This document shows, piece after piece, positions 6,999 through 15,818 of a stretch of 36,107 nucleotides of DNA (the first letter of the stretch is position 1; every line of letters starts with the position of its first letter). Under the pieces are notes generated by a model, which saw nothing but the letters and a program-made list of their open reading frames with translations, was not told where the DNA came from and ran no database searches. Source of the stretch: Actinomycetota bacterium (GTDB taxonomy: Bacteria > Actinomycetota > Acidimicrobiia > Acidimicrobiales > Ilumatobacteraceae); assembly GCA_963169665.1 (NCBI GenBank), contig CAUJET010000040.1:1-36107 (forward strand), written 5' to 3'. The translations under genes and the position numbers were made by a program.

Positions 6999-7708
6999 GC
7001 GACCAGACCTCCCCGGTGCCCGGCACCGCCCTCGGCGCAGAACCCCGCGACGAACGCGAGATCGGCGGCGTCGATGCAGCAGCCATGCAGCACGAGGTTC
7101 CCGAACCGGCGACCGGCGCCCCCGCCATGGAGGCCGGCACGACGATGCTCGCCGATGGCTCGCGCCCGGGCATCGAGGACATCGTTCGCGATCACAGCGC
7201 CGCCATGTTCCGTGTCGCGGTGTCGGTGGTGCACGATCACGCGCTCGCCGAGGACGTCGTGCAGGAATCGGTCGTGAAGGCGTGGCAAGCCCTCGACACG
7301 TTCCGCGGTGAGGCGAGCATCCGCACCTGGCTGCTGCGCATCACCCACAACACCGCGATCTCCGCCCTGCGCAAGCGCCGTGACGACGTCACCGCGCCGA
7401 GCGAGCTGCCCGAGCGGCCCGGCCAGACGTCGGTCGAGGAGTCAGCGCTGCTCCAGGCCGACCGCGACGAGATCTGGGACGCGTTGAGCCGCCTCGACCC
7501 GGTCGGCCGCGCGATCGTCGTGCTGCGCGAGGTCGACCGCATGTCCTACGAGGAGATCGCCGAGGTGCTCGATCTCCCCACCGGCACCGTGCGGACCCGT
7601 CTGTTCCGTGCCCGCCAACAGCTGGTCCGCACCTCGAGCGCCCGCGAGGCGTTCACCACGCGAGGCTCGGCCGGCGCCGGCCTCGCCGGTGAAGGAGGTG
7701 CCGCATGA
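6995..7708 (+). CDS. ECF-type RNA polymerase sigma-70 factor
   Basis: A 237-residue sigma factor. A variable, probably disordered N-terminal region of about 60 residues is followed by region 2 (FRVAVSVVHDHALAEDVVQE, then TFRGEASIRTWLLRITHN). Region 4 (LSRLDPVGRAIVVLREVDRM, EEIAEVLDLPTGTVRTRLFR) carries the HTH for the -35 element. It directs RNA polymerase to a stress- or signal-specific promoter set. GTG 6995 is chosen because it forms a 4-nt GTGA overlap with the mazG stop; ATG 6968 or internal ATGs at 7085 and 7127 are possible. The stop overlaps the next start (ATGA). The long N-terminal extension is unusual for an ECF sigma and leaves the true start uncertain. Confidence 0.9.
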   Translation: MSDQTSPVPGTALGAEPRDEREIGGVDAAAMQHEVPEPATGAPAMEAGTTMLADGSRPGIEDIVRDHSAAMFRVAVSVVHDHALAEDVVQESVVKAWQALDTFRGEASIRTWLLRITHNTAISALRKRRDDVTAPSELPERPGQTSVEESALLQADRDEIWDALSRLDPVGRAIVVLREVDRMSYEEIAEVLDLPTGTVRTRLFRARQQLVRTSSAREAFTTRGSAGAGLAGEGGAA

Positions 7709-8082
7709 CGCACTACAGCGACGCCACGCTCCTGTCCTGGTTGGCCACCAAGCCGGACAAGCTCGAGCGTCACCTCGACAAGCACCCGGAGGACATCGAC
7801 CGCCTCGATCGCCTCACCGCGCTCGAGGAGCGCCAGGTGACGGCGATGGGCCAGACGGTGGTGCCCCCCGAGGAGTTCGCCGAGCAGGTCATCTCCCGCA
7901 TCACCGTCGACCCACGTCTGCGCGAGGCCGGCTCGGTCTTCGCTGACATGCTCTCGCTCGGCTTCCGAACCCTCCAGGTCGTGTTCGGCTCGGCCGACGA
8001 TGGCGGGCAGGAGGATGCCGGGCACGACGAACAACTCGACGGGCAGCGCCGGACGGACGACAGGGAAGGACGCGACAGATGA
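7705..8082 (+). CDS. Small partner protein of the ECF sigma factor (possible anti-sigma factor)
   Basis: A 125-residue soluble protein that I do not recognise by family. It starts at ATG 7705 inside the sigma stop (ATGA) and ends in an ATGA overlap with the next gene. The N-terminal half is rich in His, Asp and Leu (DKLERHLDKHPEDIDRLDRL) and may be helical. A short amphipathic or hydrophobic stretch (SVFADMLSLGFRTLQVVFG) lies near 75-95, followed by a very acidic, Gln/Asp/Arg-rich tail. The position immediately after an ECF sigma gene is the usual place of its anti-sigma factor. The classical HxxxCxxC zinc anti-sigma motif is absent and there is no clear membrane helix, so the anti-sigma role is inferred from position only. 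Confidence 0.75.
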   Translation: MTHYSDATLLSWLATKPDKLERHLDKHPEDIDRLDRLTALEERQVTAMGQTVVPPEEFAEQVISRITVDPRLREAGSVFADMLSLGFRTLQVVFGSADDGGQEDAGHDEQLDGQRRTDDREGRDR

Positions 8083-8801
8083 GGGACGTGTTGATCGCAC
8101 TGGGGCTCGCCGTCGGTGGGTTGGTGCTGGGCTCGATCGTGGCCCCGATCACGCGCAAGTGGCTGACGTCGCGGCCGCAAGAGGCCATTCGCGACTCCGC
8201 CAAGAGCGCCGGCAGCTTCGTGTTCGGACTCTCGTGCGCGCTCGGTCTCATCGGCGCCCTCGGCGTGGCGAGCCCCGACAGCCTGAAGCCGCTCCCGGGC
8301 GACCTCGCCAAGTTCCTGCCGCGAGCGGTGGTCGCCGGCCTGCTCGTCATCGGTGGCCGCATCGTGGCCGGCATCGTCATCACCGCAGTCGGCCGGGCCA
8401 TGTTGCGCGCCACCGGCCGCCAGCCGAAGGGTCTGCTGCGCACGGTCGAGCTCGGGATCATCGCCCTCGTCAGCCTGATCGCCGCGGGCCAACTCGGCAT
8501 CGACACCACGATCCTCAACATCCTCGTCGCCGCGATCGCGTTCGGCTCGGCGCTCGCCATCGCACTGCTGATCGGCACCGGCGGTCGGGACGTCTCCGGT
8601 GAGATCGCGGCGGGCAGGGCGATCGCCCGCTACCTCGCCGTCGGCGACCGGGTCACCGTCGGCGAGATCGACGGCACGATCGCGGCCATGCAACCGACCG
8701 TCGTCGTGGTCGCCACTGCGACAGGATCCGTCGCCGTCCGCAACACCGTGCTGCACGACGGTCCGTTGGCGTTCGAGCGTCAGCCAGGCCGCACGAACTG
8801 A
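8079..8801 (+). CDS. MscS-like / TM-helix membrane protein
   Basis: A 240-residue integral membrane protein. Four hydrophobic segments lie near residues 3-24, 45-65, 88-110 and 125-145, with a further glycine/alanine-rich helix (NILVAAIAFGSALAIALLIG) near 148-167. A short beta-rich segment follows (YLAVGDRVTVGEIDGTIAAM, then VRNTVLHDGPL), which resembles the start of the MscS beta domain (GDxVxVxxxxGxI...V.N). It lacks the large C-terminal cage of full MscS channels and looks like the conserved-TM-helix branch. Its ATGA overlap with the preceding gene makes it the last cistron of the mazG-sigma operon. This suggests an envelope or osmotic stress link for the sigma factor, which is inference. 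Confidence 0.82.
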   Translation: MRDVLIALGLAVGGLVLGSIVAPITRKWLTSRPQEAIRDSAKSAGSFVFGLSCALGLIGALGVASPDSLKPLPGDLAKFLPRAVVAGLLVIGGRIVAGIVITAVGRAMLRATGRQPKGLLRTVELGIIALVSLIAAGQLGIDTTILNILVAAIAFGSALAIALLIGTGGRDVSGEIAAGRAIARYLAVGDRVTVGEIDGTIAAMQPTVVVVATATGSVAVRNTVLHDGPLAFERQPGRTN

Positions 8802-8852
8802 GCCGCTCAACGCGGTCGGCGGGTCGCGGATCGTGCTCTTTCGAACGACGTC

Positions 8853-9041
8853 CGAGCAATTGCTCGAATTCGGGGACCCCTCAGGGTGATGAATCGAGTG
8901 ATTCGCAGAAATATGTCGCGCAACACGCGACGAACGACGCACGGCCGACGTCAGAATTCCGGTTGTCGGTGCCTTCCGCCCGAAGGCGCCGGCGGCCAGG
9001 CGTGGGGTCCGGGCCCTCTCCCAATCGCTCGGGCCCCACGC
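8853..9041. other. Structured intergenic region with four inverted repeats, probably a bidirectional terminator zone
   Basis: The 298-bp gap between the MscS-like gene and the convergent asd end has no supported gene. It holds a perfect 14-bp palindrome CGAGCAATTGCTCG (8853-8866) and GTCGCG-CAACA-CGCGAC (8915-8931). A 9-bp stem GGTGCCTTC/GAAGGCGCC with one G-U pair and loop CGCCC follows (8968-8990). The last is a long GC hairpin, GCGTGGGG (9000-9007) with CCCCACGC (9034-9041), containing inner GGGCCC. None has a long U tract. The two last hairpins are well placed to end transcription from both sides. The region is locally AT-richer than its surroundings around 8850-8930. Confidence 0.55.
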
Positions 9042-9099
9042 ACTGGCACTCGACGGTGCGATGACACTGTCGCCGACGATGACGACGCCGGCGGTGCGG

Positions 9100-11050
<1,951 letters not shown>

Positions 11051-11087
11051 GCTGGGACACTCATGCTGGGAGCCAGTGTGGCATGCC

Positions 11088-11600
11088 CTACTTGCGCTCG
11101 GGAAGCGGGGCGCTGTACGCCTCACCCGAGTCGAGACCGAACGCGGTGTGCAGCGACCGTGCGGCCTTCTCGAGGTCGGCCGACGACGTGACGACGCTGA
11201 TGCGGATCGTGGAGGTGGAGATCATCGCGATGTTCACCTCGTTGTCGGCGAGCGTGCGGAACATCTTCGCGGCGATGCCGGGGCTCGACTTCATGCCGGC
11301 GCCGACGAGGCTGATCTTCGCGATCTGGTTGTCGTGCTCGACGCCGCGGGCGCCGATCTCGGCGGCGATCCGGCTCACGATCGACTCCGCTGTGGCCATG
11401 TCGGCCTTGGGCATCGTGAAGCTGATGTCGGTGGTGCCGTCGTGGCTCGTGTTCTGCACGATCATGTCGACGTTCACGTTCGCCGCCGCGAGCGGCTCGA
11501 AGAGCGCAGCGGAGATACCGGGACGGTCGGGGACGGCCACGATCGTGACCTTGCTCTCCGACAGATCGGTGACGACACCGGAGATGATCGGCTCTTCCAT
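11088..11600 (-). CDS. Aspartate kinase beta subunit from an internal in-frame start
   Basis: Within the aspartokinase gene, ATG 11600 opens MEEPIISGVVTDLSESKVTI and would give a 170-residue protein containing just the two ACT domains. A strong ribosome binding site AGGAG (minus strand, 11607-11611) lies 6 nt upstream, although the site is in the middle of a coding sequence. In Corynebacterium and Bacillus the same internal start makes the regulatory beta subunit of an alpha2beta2 enzyme, and the start context (MEE..ISGV.TD.SE.KVT) matches that known beta start. Expression here is inferred. Confidence 0.75.
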   Translation of the reverse strand: MEEPIISGVVTDLSESKVTIVAVPDRPGISAALFEPLAAANVNVDMIVQNTSHDGTTDISFTMPKADMATAESIVSRIAAEIGARGVEHDNQIAKISLVGAGMKSSPGIAAKMFRTLADNEVNIAMISTSTIRISVVTSSADLEKAARSLHTAFGLDSGEAYSAPLPERK

Positions 11601-12341
11601 GTTCGACTCCTGCTGATCGGTGACCCACGTGCCCTGCTCCCAGGTGAAGCTGGAGCGGACGTGGAGGGGGACGTTGTGGTTGCGGGCGAACTCGACGCTG
11701 CGCAGCGCGAGCACCTTGCTGCCGGCGCCGGCCATCTCGAGCATCTCGTCGAAGCTGATGCGGTGCAGCTTGCGGGCCTGGGGGACGATGCGCGGGTCGG
11801 CGGTGAACACGCCGGTGACATCGGTGTAGATCTCGCAGGCATCGGCGTCGAGCGCCTTCGCGAGCGCCGATGCGGTGAGGTCGGAGGCGCCTCTCCCCAG
11901 CGTGGTGATCTCGCGGTCGGTGCTGACGCCCTGGAAACCGGCGACGACGGCGACCTTGCCCTCGGCCAGCGCCTGACGCACCCGGTCGCCCTTCACCTCG
12001 AGGATCTTGGCCTTGCGGTGCACGTTGTCGGTGATGATGCCGACCTGGCTGCCGGTGAAGCTGACCGCATCGACGCCGAGGGCGTGCAGCGCCATGGTGG
12101 TGAGCGCCGCCGACACCCGCTCACCGGTGGTGAGCAGCATGTCCATCTCGCGCCCGGGCTGGGTGCTCGAGACCGAGTCGGCCAGCGCGAGCAGGTTGTC
12201 GGTCGCCTTGCCCATCGCCGACACCACCACGACCACGTCGTTGCCGCGGCTCTTGGTGAAGGCCACGTGTTCGGCGACGGCGCGGATGCGGTCGGGGTCG
12301 GCGACCGAGGTGCCGCCGAACTTCTGGACGATGAGTGCCAC
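11088..12341 (-). CDS. lysC: Aspartate kinase (alpha subunit, full length)
   Basis: Phosphorylates L-aspartate, the first step of the aspartate amino-acid family. At 417 residues it is full length for the actinobacterial lysC/ask type. The N-terminal kinase motif KFGGTSVADPDRIRAV, VVVSAMGKATDNLL, TTGERVSAAL, and GFQGVSTDREITTLGRGASD are all present. Two C-terminal ACT regulatory domains (VTIVAVPDRPGISAALFEPL and ISLVGAGMKSSPGIAAKMF) give feedback control by lysine/threonine in relatives. The start is GTG 12341, 9 nt after TAACCT (minus strand, 12351-12356) with no RBS, so probably near-leaderless. The MTase and asd genes follow downstream. Confidence 0.96.
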   Translation of the reverse strand: MALIVQKFGGTSVADPDRIRAVAEHVAFTKSRGNDVVVVVSAMGKATDNLLALADSVSSTQPGREMDMLLTTGERVSAALTTMALHALGVDAVSFTGSQVGIITDNVHRKAKILEVKGDRVRQALAEGKVAVVAGFQGVSTDREITTLGRGASDLTASALAKALDADACEIYTDVTGVFTADPRIVPQARKLHRISFDEMLEMAGAGSKVLALRSVEFARNHNVPLHVRSSFTWEQGTWVTDQQESNMEEPIISGVVTDLSESKVTIVAVPDRPGISAALFEPLAAANVNVDMIVQNTSHDGTTDISFTMPKADMATAESIVSRIAAEIGARGVEHDNQIAKISLVGAGMKSSPGIAAKMFRTLADNEVNIAMISTSTIRISVVTSSADLEKAARSLHTAFGLDSGEAYSAPLPERK

Positions 12342-12474
12342 GAGGACGAGAGGTTATCGACACCGACGCTGCTCACCAGGGGCACCGCGAGCCACATCGG
12401 GCACACCGGTCCGACGCGCGGGGCCGGGCGGTCACCGACGGGTCGGCGCGACACGAGCAGTAGCGTCGCAGATC

Positions 12475-13650
12475 ATGCTGCACCGGCTGCTCGACGACGA
12501 CGACCTGCCGGAGGTCCACCGCAACCTGGTGCCGCTCACCTTCGCCCGTGTCACCGGCAACGCCTGCTACCGATACACCTACCCGTTCGTCGCGCTCATC
12601 GCGAGCGGACTCGACGTGTCGCTCGGCCGGATGGGGGTGGCGCTCGCGTTCGCCGAGCTGGCCGGCCTGTTGTCGCCGCTGACCGGCCGTCTGGCCGACC
12701 ACCTCGGCCAACGGCAGGCGATGGCGGGCGGCCTCGCATCGGTCGCGCTCGGGGCGACCCTCGCCGCGTCGGCGCAGCACGTGGTGTGGCTCGCGCTGGC
12801 GCTGGTGGTGCTGTCGCAGAGCAAGGTGTTGTTCGACCTGGGCCTCACCACCTGGATCGCCGAACAGGTGCCATACGAACGGCGCGGCCGGATCGTCGGA
12901 CTCACCGAGACGTCGTGGGCCGGTGGGCTGCTGATCGGTGTGAGCACGATGGGCCTCATCACCGCGGTGACGAACTGGCGCGTCGGCTACCTCACCGGCG
13001 CCGCGGCAGCACTGGTGATGGCGACGGTGGTGTACCGCCGGGTGACCCCGCTGCCGGCTCGTCACGAACGGCCCGAGCGAGCGGCCACGGGCAGGATCCC
13101 GCGGTGGGGCATCGCGGCCGTGCTGTCGGTGACGTGCCTGATGGGCGCGAGCCAGGCGCTGTTCGTCACCTTCGGCAGCTGGCTCGAGGACACCTTCGGG
13201 CTCGGCGCAGTGGGCCTGGCGGCGATCACCGTGGCGCTCGGGTTGGGCGAACTGTTCGCATCGCTCACCTCTGCCCGCAACACCGACAACTGGGGCAAGG
13301 AGCTGAGCACCGCCGGTGGCGCGGCGTTGATGGTGCCGACTGGACTGGTGCTCGCCGTGTGGCACGACCAGATGGCGGTCGGGATCGTGCTGCTGGTGGT
13401 CGCGATCCTTGGTTTCGAGTTCGCGATCGTCAGCTCCCTTGCGATCGGCTCGCGACTCGTGCCCGGCTCACCCGCCCGGGGCGTCGGAGCCATGATCGCC
13501 GCCGGCACGTCCGGCCGGGCGATCGTGTCGGTGCCCGCCACTGCGCTCTACGAACGATCCGGCTTCGGCTGGCCGGCGGCCCTGAGCGCCCTGCTCGCCT
13601 GCGGCACCATCGTCGGCATGCTCACCCTCCGCCGCCACCTGAAGGTCTGA
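12475..13650 (+). CDS. Major facilitator superfamily transporter
   Basis: A 391-residue polytopic membrane protein with about 12 hydrophobic segments. The MFS loop 2-3 signature appears as GRLADHLGQRQAMAGG near residues 65-80 and a loop 8-9 counterpart is degenerate. A basic cytoplasmic loop (RRVTPLPARHERPERAATGR) separates the two six-helix halves. The substrate is not predictable; the drug or metabolite exporter branch is plausible. The start is ATG 12475, 8 nt after a -10-like TAGCGT (12461-12466), with no RBS. The gene is divergent from ask, and the open frame upstream is not protein-like. Confidence 0.9.
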   Translation: MLHRLLDDDDLPEVHRNLVPLTFARVTGNACYRYTYPFVALIASGLDVSLGRMGVALAFAELAGLLSPLTGRLADHLGQRQAMAGGLASVALGATLAASAQHVVWLALALVVLSQSKVLFDLGLTTWIAEQVPYERRGRIVGLTETSWAGGLLIGVSTMGLITAVTNWRVGYLTGAAAALVMATVVYRRVTPLPARHERPERAATGRIPRWGIAAVLSVTCLMGASQALFVTFGSWLEDTFGLGAVGLAAITVALGLGELFASLTSARNTDNWGKELSTAGGAALMVPTGLVLAVWHDQMAVGIVLLVVAILGFEFAIVSSLAIGSRLVPGSPARGVGAMIAAGTSGRAIVSVPATALYERSGFGWPAALSALLACGTIVGMLTLRRHLKV

Positions 13651-13721
13651 TCCGCATCGGTCCGGCCGATCCCGAGCGGCCGACGCGCCTGGTGAGGGTG
13701 CGCGGCAGGCAGGATAGGGAC

Positions 13722-15770
13722 ATGGACTTCCGGTCTCTCTACGCGCACGGCCTCGTCAGGGTCGCCGCCGTCACGACGCGGACGACGCTGGCCGACCCGC
13801 CGGCGAATGCAGCGGCCGTGCTCCAGCAGGCACGGGCGTGCGACGCCGAGGGTGTGGCCGTCGCCGTGTTCCCCGAGTTGACCCTCACCGGCTACTCGAT
13901 CGAGGACCTCCTCCTGCAGGACGCGGTGCTCGACTCGGTCGAGGCCGCGCTCGGCGAGGTGGTGGCCGGAACGGCCGATCTGCTGCCGCTGCTCGTGGTC
14001 GGTGCGCCGCTGCGGCACGGCAACCGGCTCTACAACTGCGCGGTCGCCATCCACCGCGGGCGTGTGCTCGGCGTCGCACCGAAGTCGTACCTGCCGACCT
14101 ATCGCGAGTTCTACGAGCGCCGGCAGATGGCGCCCGGCGACGACCTGCGCGGCGCGGTCATCCGCATCGGCGGCGGCGAGGTGCCGTTCGGACCCGACCT
14201 GCTGTTCGCCGCCGACGACGTGCCGGGCCTGGTGGTGCATGCCGAGGTCTGTGAGGACATGTGGGTGCCGATCCCGCCGAGCGCCGAAGCTGCGCTGGCG
14301 GGCGCGACGGTGCTCGTCAACCTCTCGGGGTCGCCCATCACCGTCGGGCGGGCCGAGGACCGGCGCCTGCTGGTGCGCTCCGCGTCGTCGCGCTGTCTTG
14401 CCGCCTATGTGTACGCCGCGGCCGGCGAGGGCGAGTCGACCACCGACCTGTCGTGGGACGGCCAGACCATGATCTACGAGAACGGGGTGCTGCTCGCCGA
14501 GACCGAGCGCTTCCCGAACGGCCCGCGGCGCTCGGTCGCCGACGTCGACCTCGATCTCCTGCGGGCAGAGCGGATGCGCACCGGCACCTTCGACGACAAC
14601 CGGCGCACCCATGCCGAGCGCATCTCGTCGTTCCGCACGGTCACGTTCACCCTCGACGCCCCGGACGGCGACCTCGGACTGCGGCGCGAGGTGGAGCGCT
14701 TCCCGTTCGTGCCGGCGGACGACGCACGCCTCGAGCTCGACTGTTACGAGGCGTACAACATCCAGGTCGCCGGGCTGGAACAGCGCCTGCGTGCGATCGG
14801 TCACCCGAAGGTCGTGATCGGCGTGTCCGGCGGGCTCGACTCCACCCACGCGCTCATCGTCGCCGCGAAGGCGATGGACCGGCTCGGCCGACCCCGCACC
14901 GACATCCTTGCGTTCACCCTCCCCGGCTTCGCCACGAGCGACCACACGAAGGCGAACGCACACGCGCTGATGCGCTCGCTCGGCGTCACCGCCGCCGAGC
15001 TCGACATCACGCCCACCGCACGCCTGATGCTCGACGAGATCGACCACCCGTTCGCCGACGGCGCACCCGTCTACGACGTCACGTTCGAGAACGTGCAGGC
15101 CGGGCTGCGCACCGACTACCTGTTCCGCATCGCCAATCAGCGCAACGGCATCGTGCTCGGGACGGGCGACCTCTCCGAGCTCGCGCTCGGCTGGTGCACC
15201 TACGGCGTCGGCGATCAGATGAGCCACTACAACGTCAACGGCGGCGTGCCGAAGACGTTGATGCAGCACCTCATCCGTTGGGTGATCTCGTCGGAGCAGT
15301 TCACCGCCGATGTCGACACGACGCTGCAGGCCATCCTCGACACCGAGATCACCCCCGAGCTGGTCCCCGCCGGGGCCGACGGTTCGGTCCAGTCCACCGA
15401 GGGCACGATCGGGCCCTACGCCCTGCACGACTTCACCCTGTTCCACGTGCTCCGGTACGGGTCACGTCCGTCGAAGGTCGCGTTCCTCGCATGGCACGCG
15501 TGGCGCGACGTCGACGCGGGCGACTGGCCGCACGCGTTCCCGGCAGCGAAGAAGACGGCGTACGACCTGGCGACGATCCGCTCGTGGCTCGTCGTGTTCT
15601 GCCGTCGCTACTTCGGGTTCAGCCAGTTCAAACGGTCGGCGATGCCGAACGGGCCGAAGGTGTCCGCCGGCGGTTCGCTGTCCCCTCGCGGCGACTGGCG
15701 GGCACCGTCGGACACCGCCGCCACCACGTGGTTGGCCGAGCTCGAGGCCAACGTCCCCGAGGCGCTCTAG
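13722..15770 (+). CDS. nadE: Glutamine-dependent NAD(+) synthetase
   Basis: Amidates nicotinate adenine dinucleotide to NAD+, using glutamine through a fused nitrilase-type glutaminase. At 682 residues it matches the two-domain actinobacterial enzyme (about 680). Glutaminase triad: E in FPELTLTGYSIEDL (about residue 52), K in APKSYLPTYREFYERR, C in HAEVCEDMWVP. The synthetase half has the PP-loop VIGVSGGLDSTHALIV near residue 365, GTGDLSELALGWCTYGVGD and the C-terminal QFKRSAMPNGPKV. The start ATG 13722 has AGGA 7 nt upstream. The frame stays open for a long way upstream, but that part is antisense to asd and ask and is rejected. Confidence 0.97.
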   Translation: MDFRSLYAHGLVRVAAVTTRTTLADPPANAAAVLQQARACDAEGVAVAVFPELTLTGYSIEDLLLQDAVLDSVEAALGEVVAGTADLLPLLVVGAPLRHGNRLYNCAVAIHRGRVLGVAPKSYLPTYREFYERRQMAPGDDLRGAVIRIGGGEVPFGPDLLFAADDVPGLVVHAEVCEDMWVPIPPSAEAALAGATVLVNLSGSPITVGRAEDRRLLVRSASSRCLAAYVYAAAGEGESTTDLSWDGQTMIYENGVLLAETERFPNGPRRSVADVDLDLLRAERMRTGTFDDNRRTHAERISSFRTVTFTLDAPDGDLGLRREVERFPFVPADDARLELDCYEAYNIQVAGLEQRLRAIGHPKVVIGVSGGLDSTHALIVAAKAMDRLGRPRTDILAFTLPGFATSDHTKANAHALMRSLGVTAAELDITPTARLMLDEIDHPFADGAPVYDVTFENVQAGLRTDYLFRIANQRNGIVLGTGDLSELALGWCTYGVGDQMSHYNVNGGVPKTLMQHLIRWVISSEQFTADVDTTLQAILDTEITPELVPAGADGSVQSTEGTIGPYALHDFTLFHVLRYGSRPSKVAFLAWHAWRDVDAGDWPHAFPAAKKTAYDLATIRSWLVVFCRRYFGFSQFKRSAMPNGPKVSAGGSLSPRGDWRAPSDTAATTWLAELEANVPEAL

Positions 15771-15791
15771 CGACCGACGATCTGCCGGGCC

Positions 15792-15818
15792 GACCCGGAC
15801 CGGGTGGTCATCCGGGTC
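15792..15818. terminator. Hairpin at the nadE / sugar dehydrogenase convergence
   Basis: GACCCGGA (15792-15799) pairs with TCCGGGTC (15811-15818), an 8-bp perfect stem with an 11-nt loop. It straddles the stop codon of the minus-strand dehydrogenase and lies 21 bp after the nadE stop. There is no U tract, so it is at best a GC-hairpin terminator serving both directions. Confidence 0.4.
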
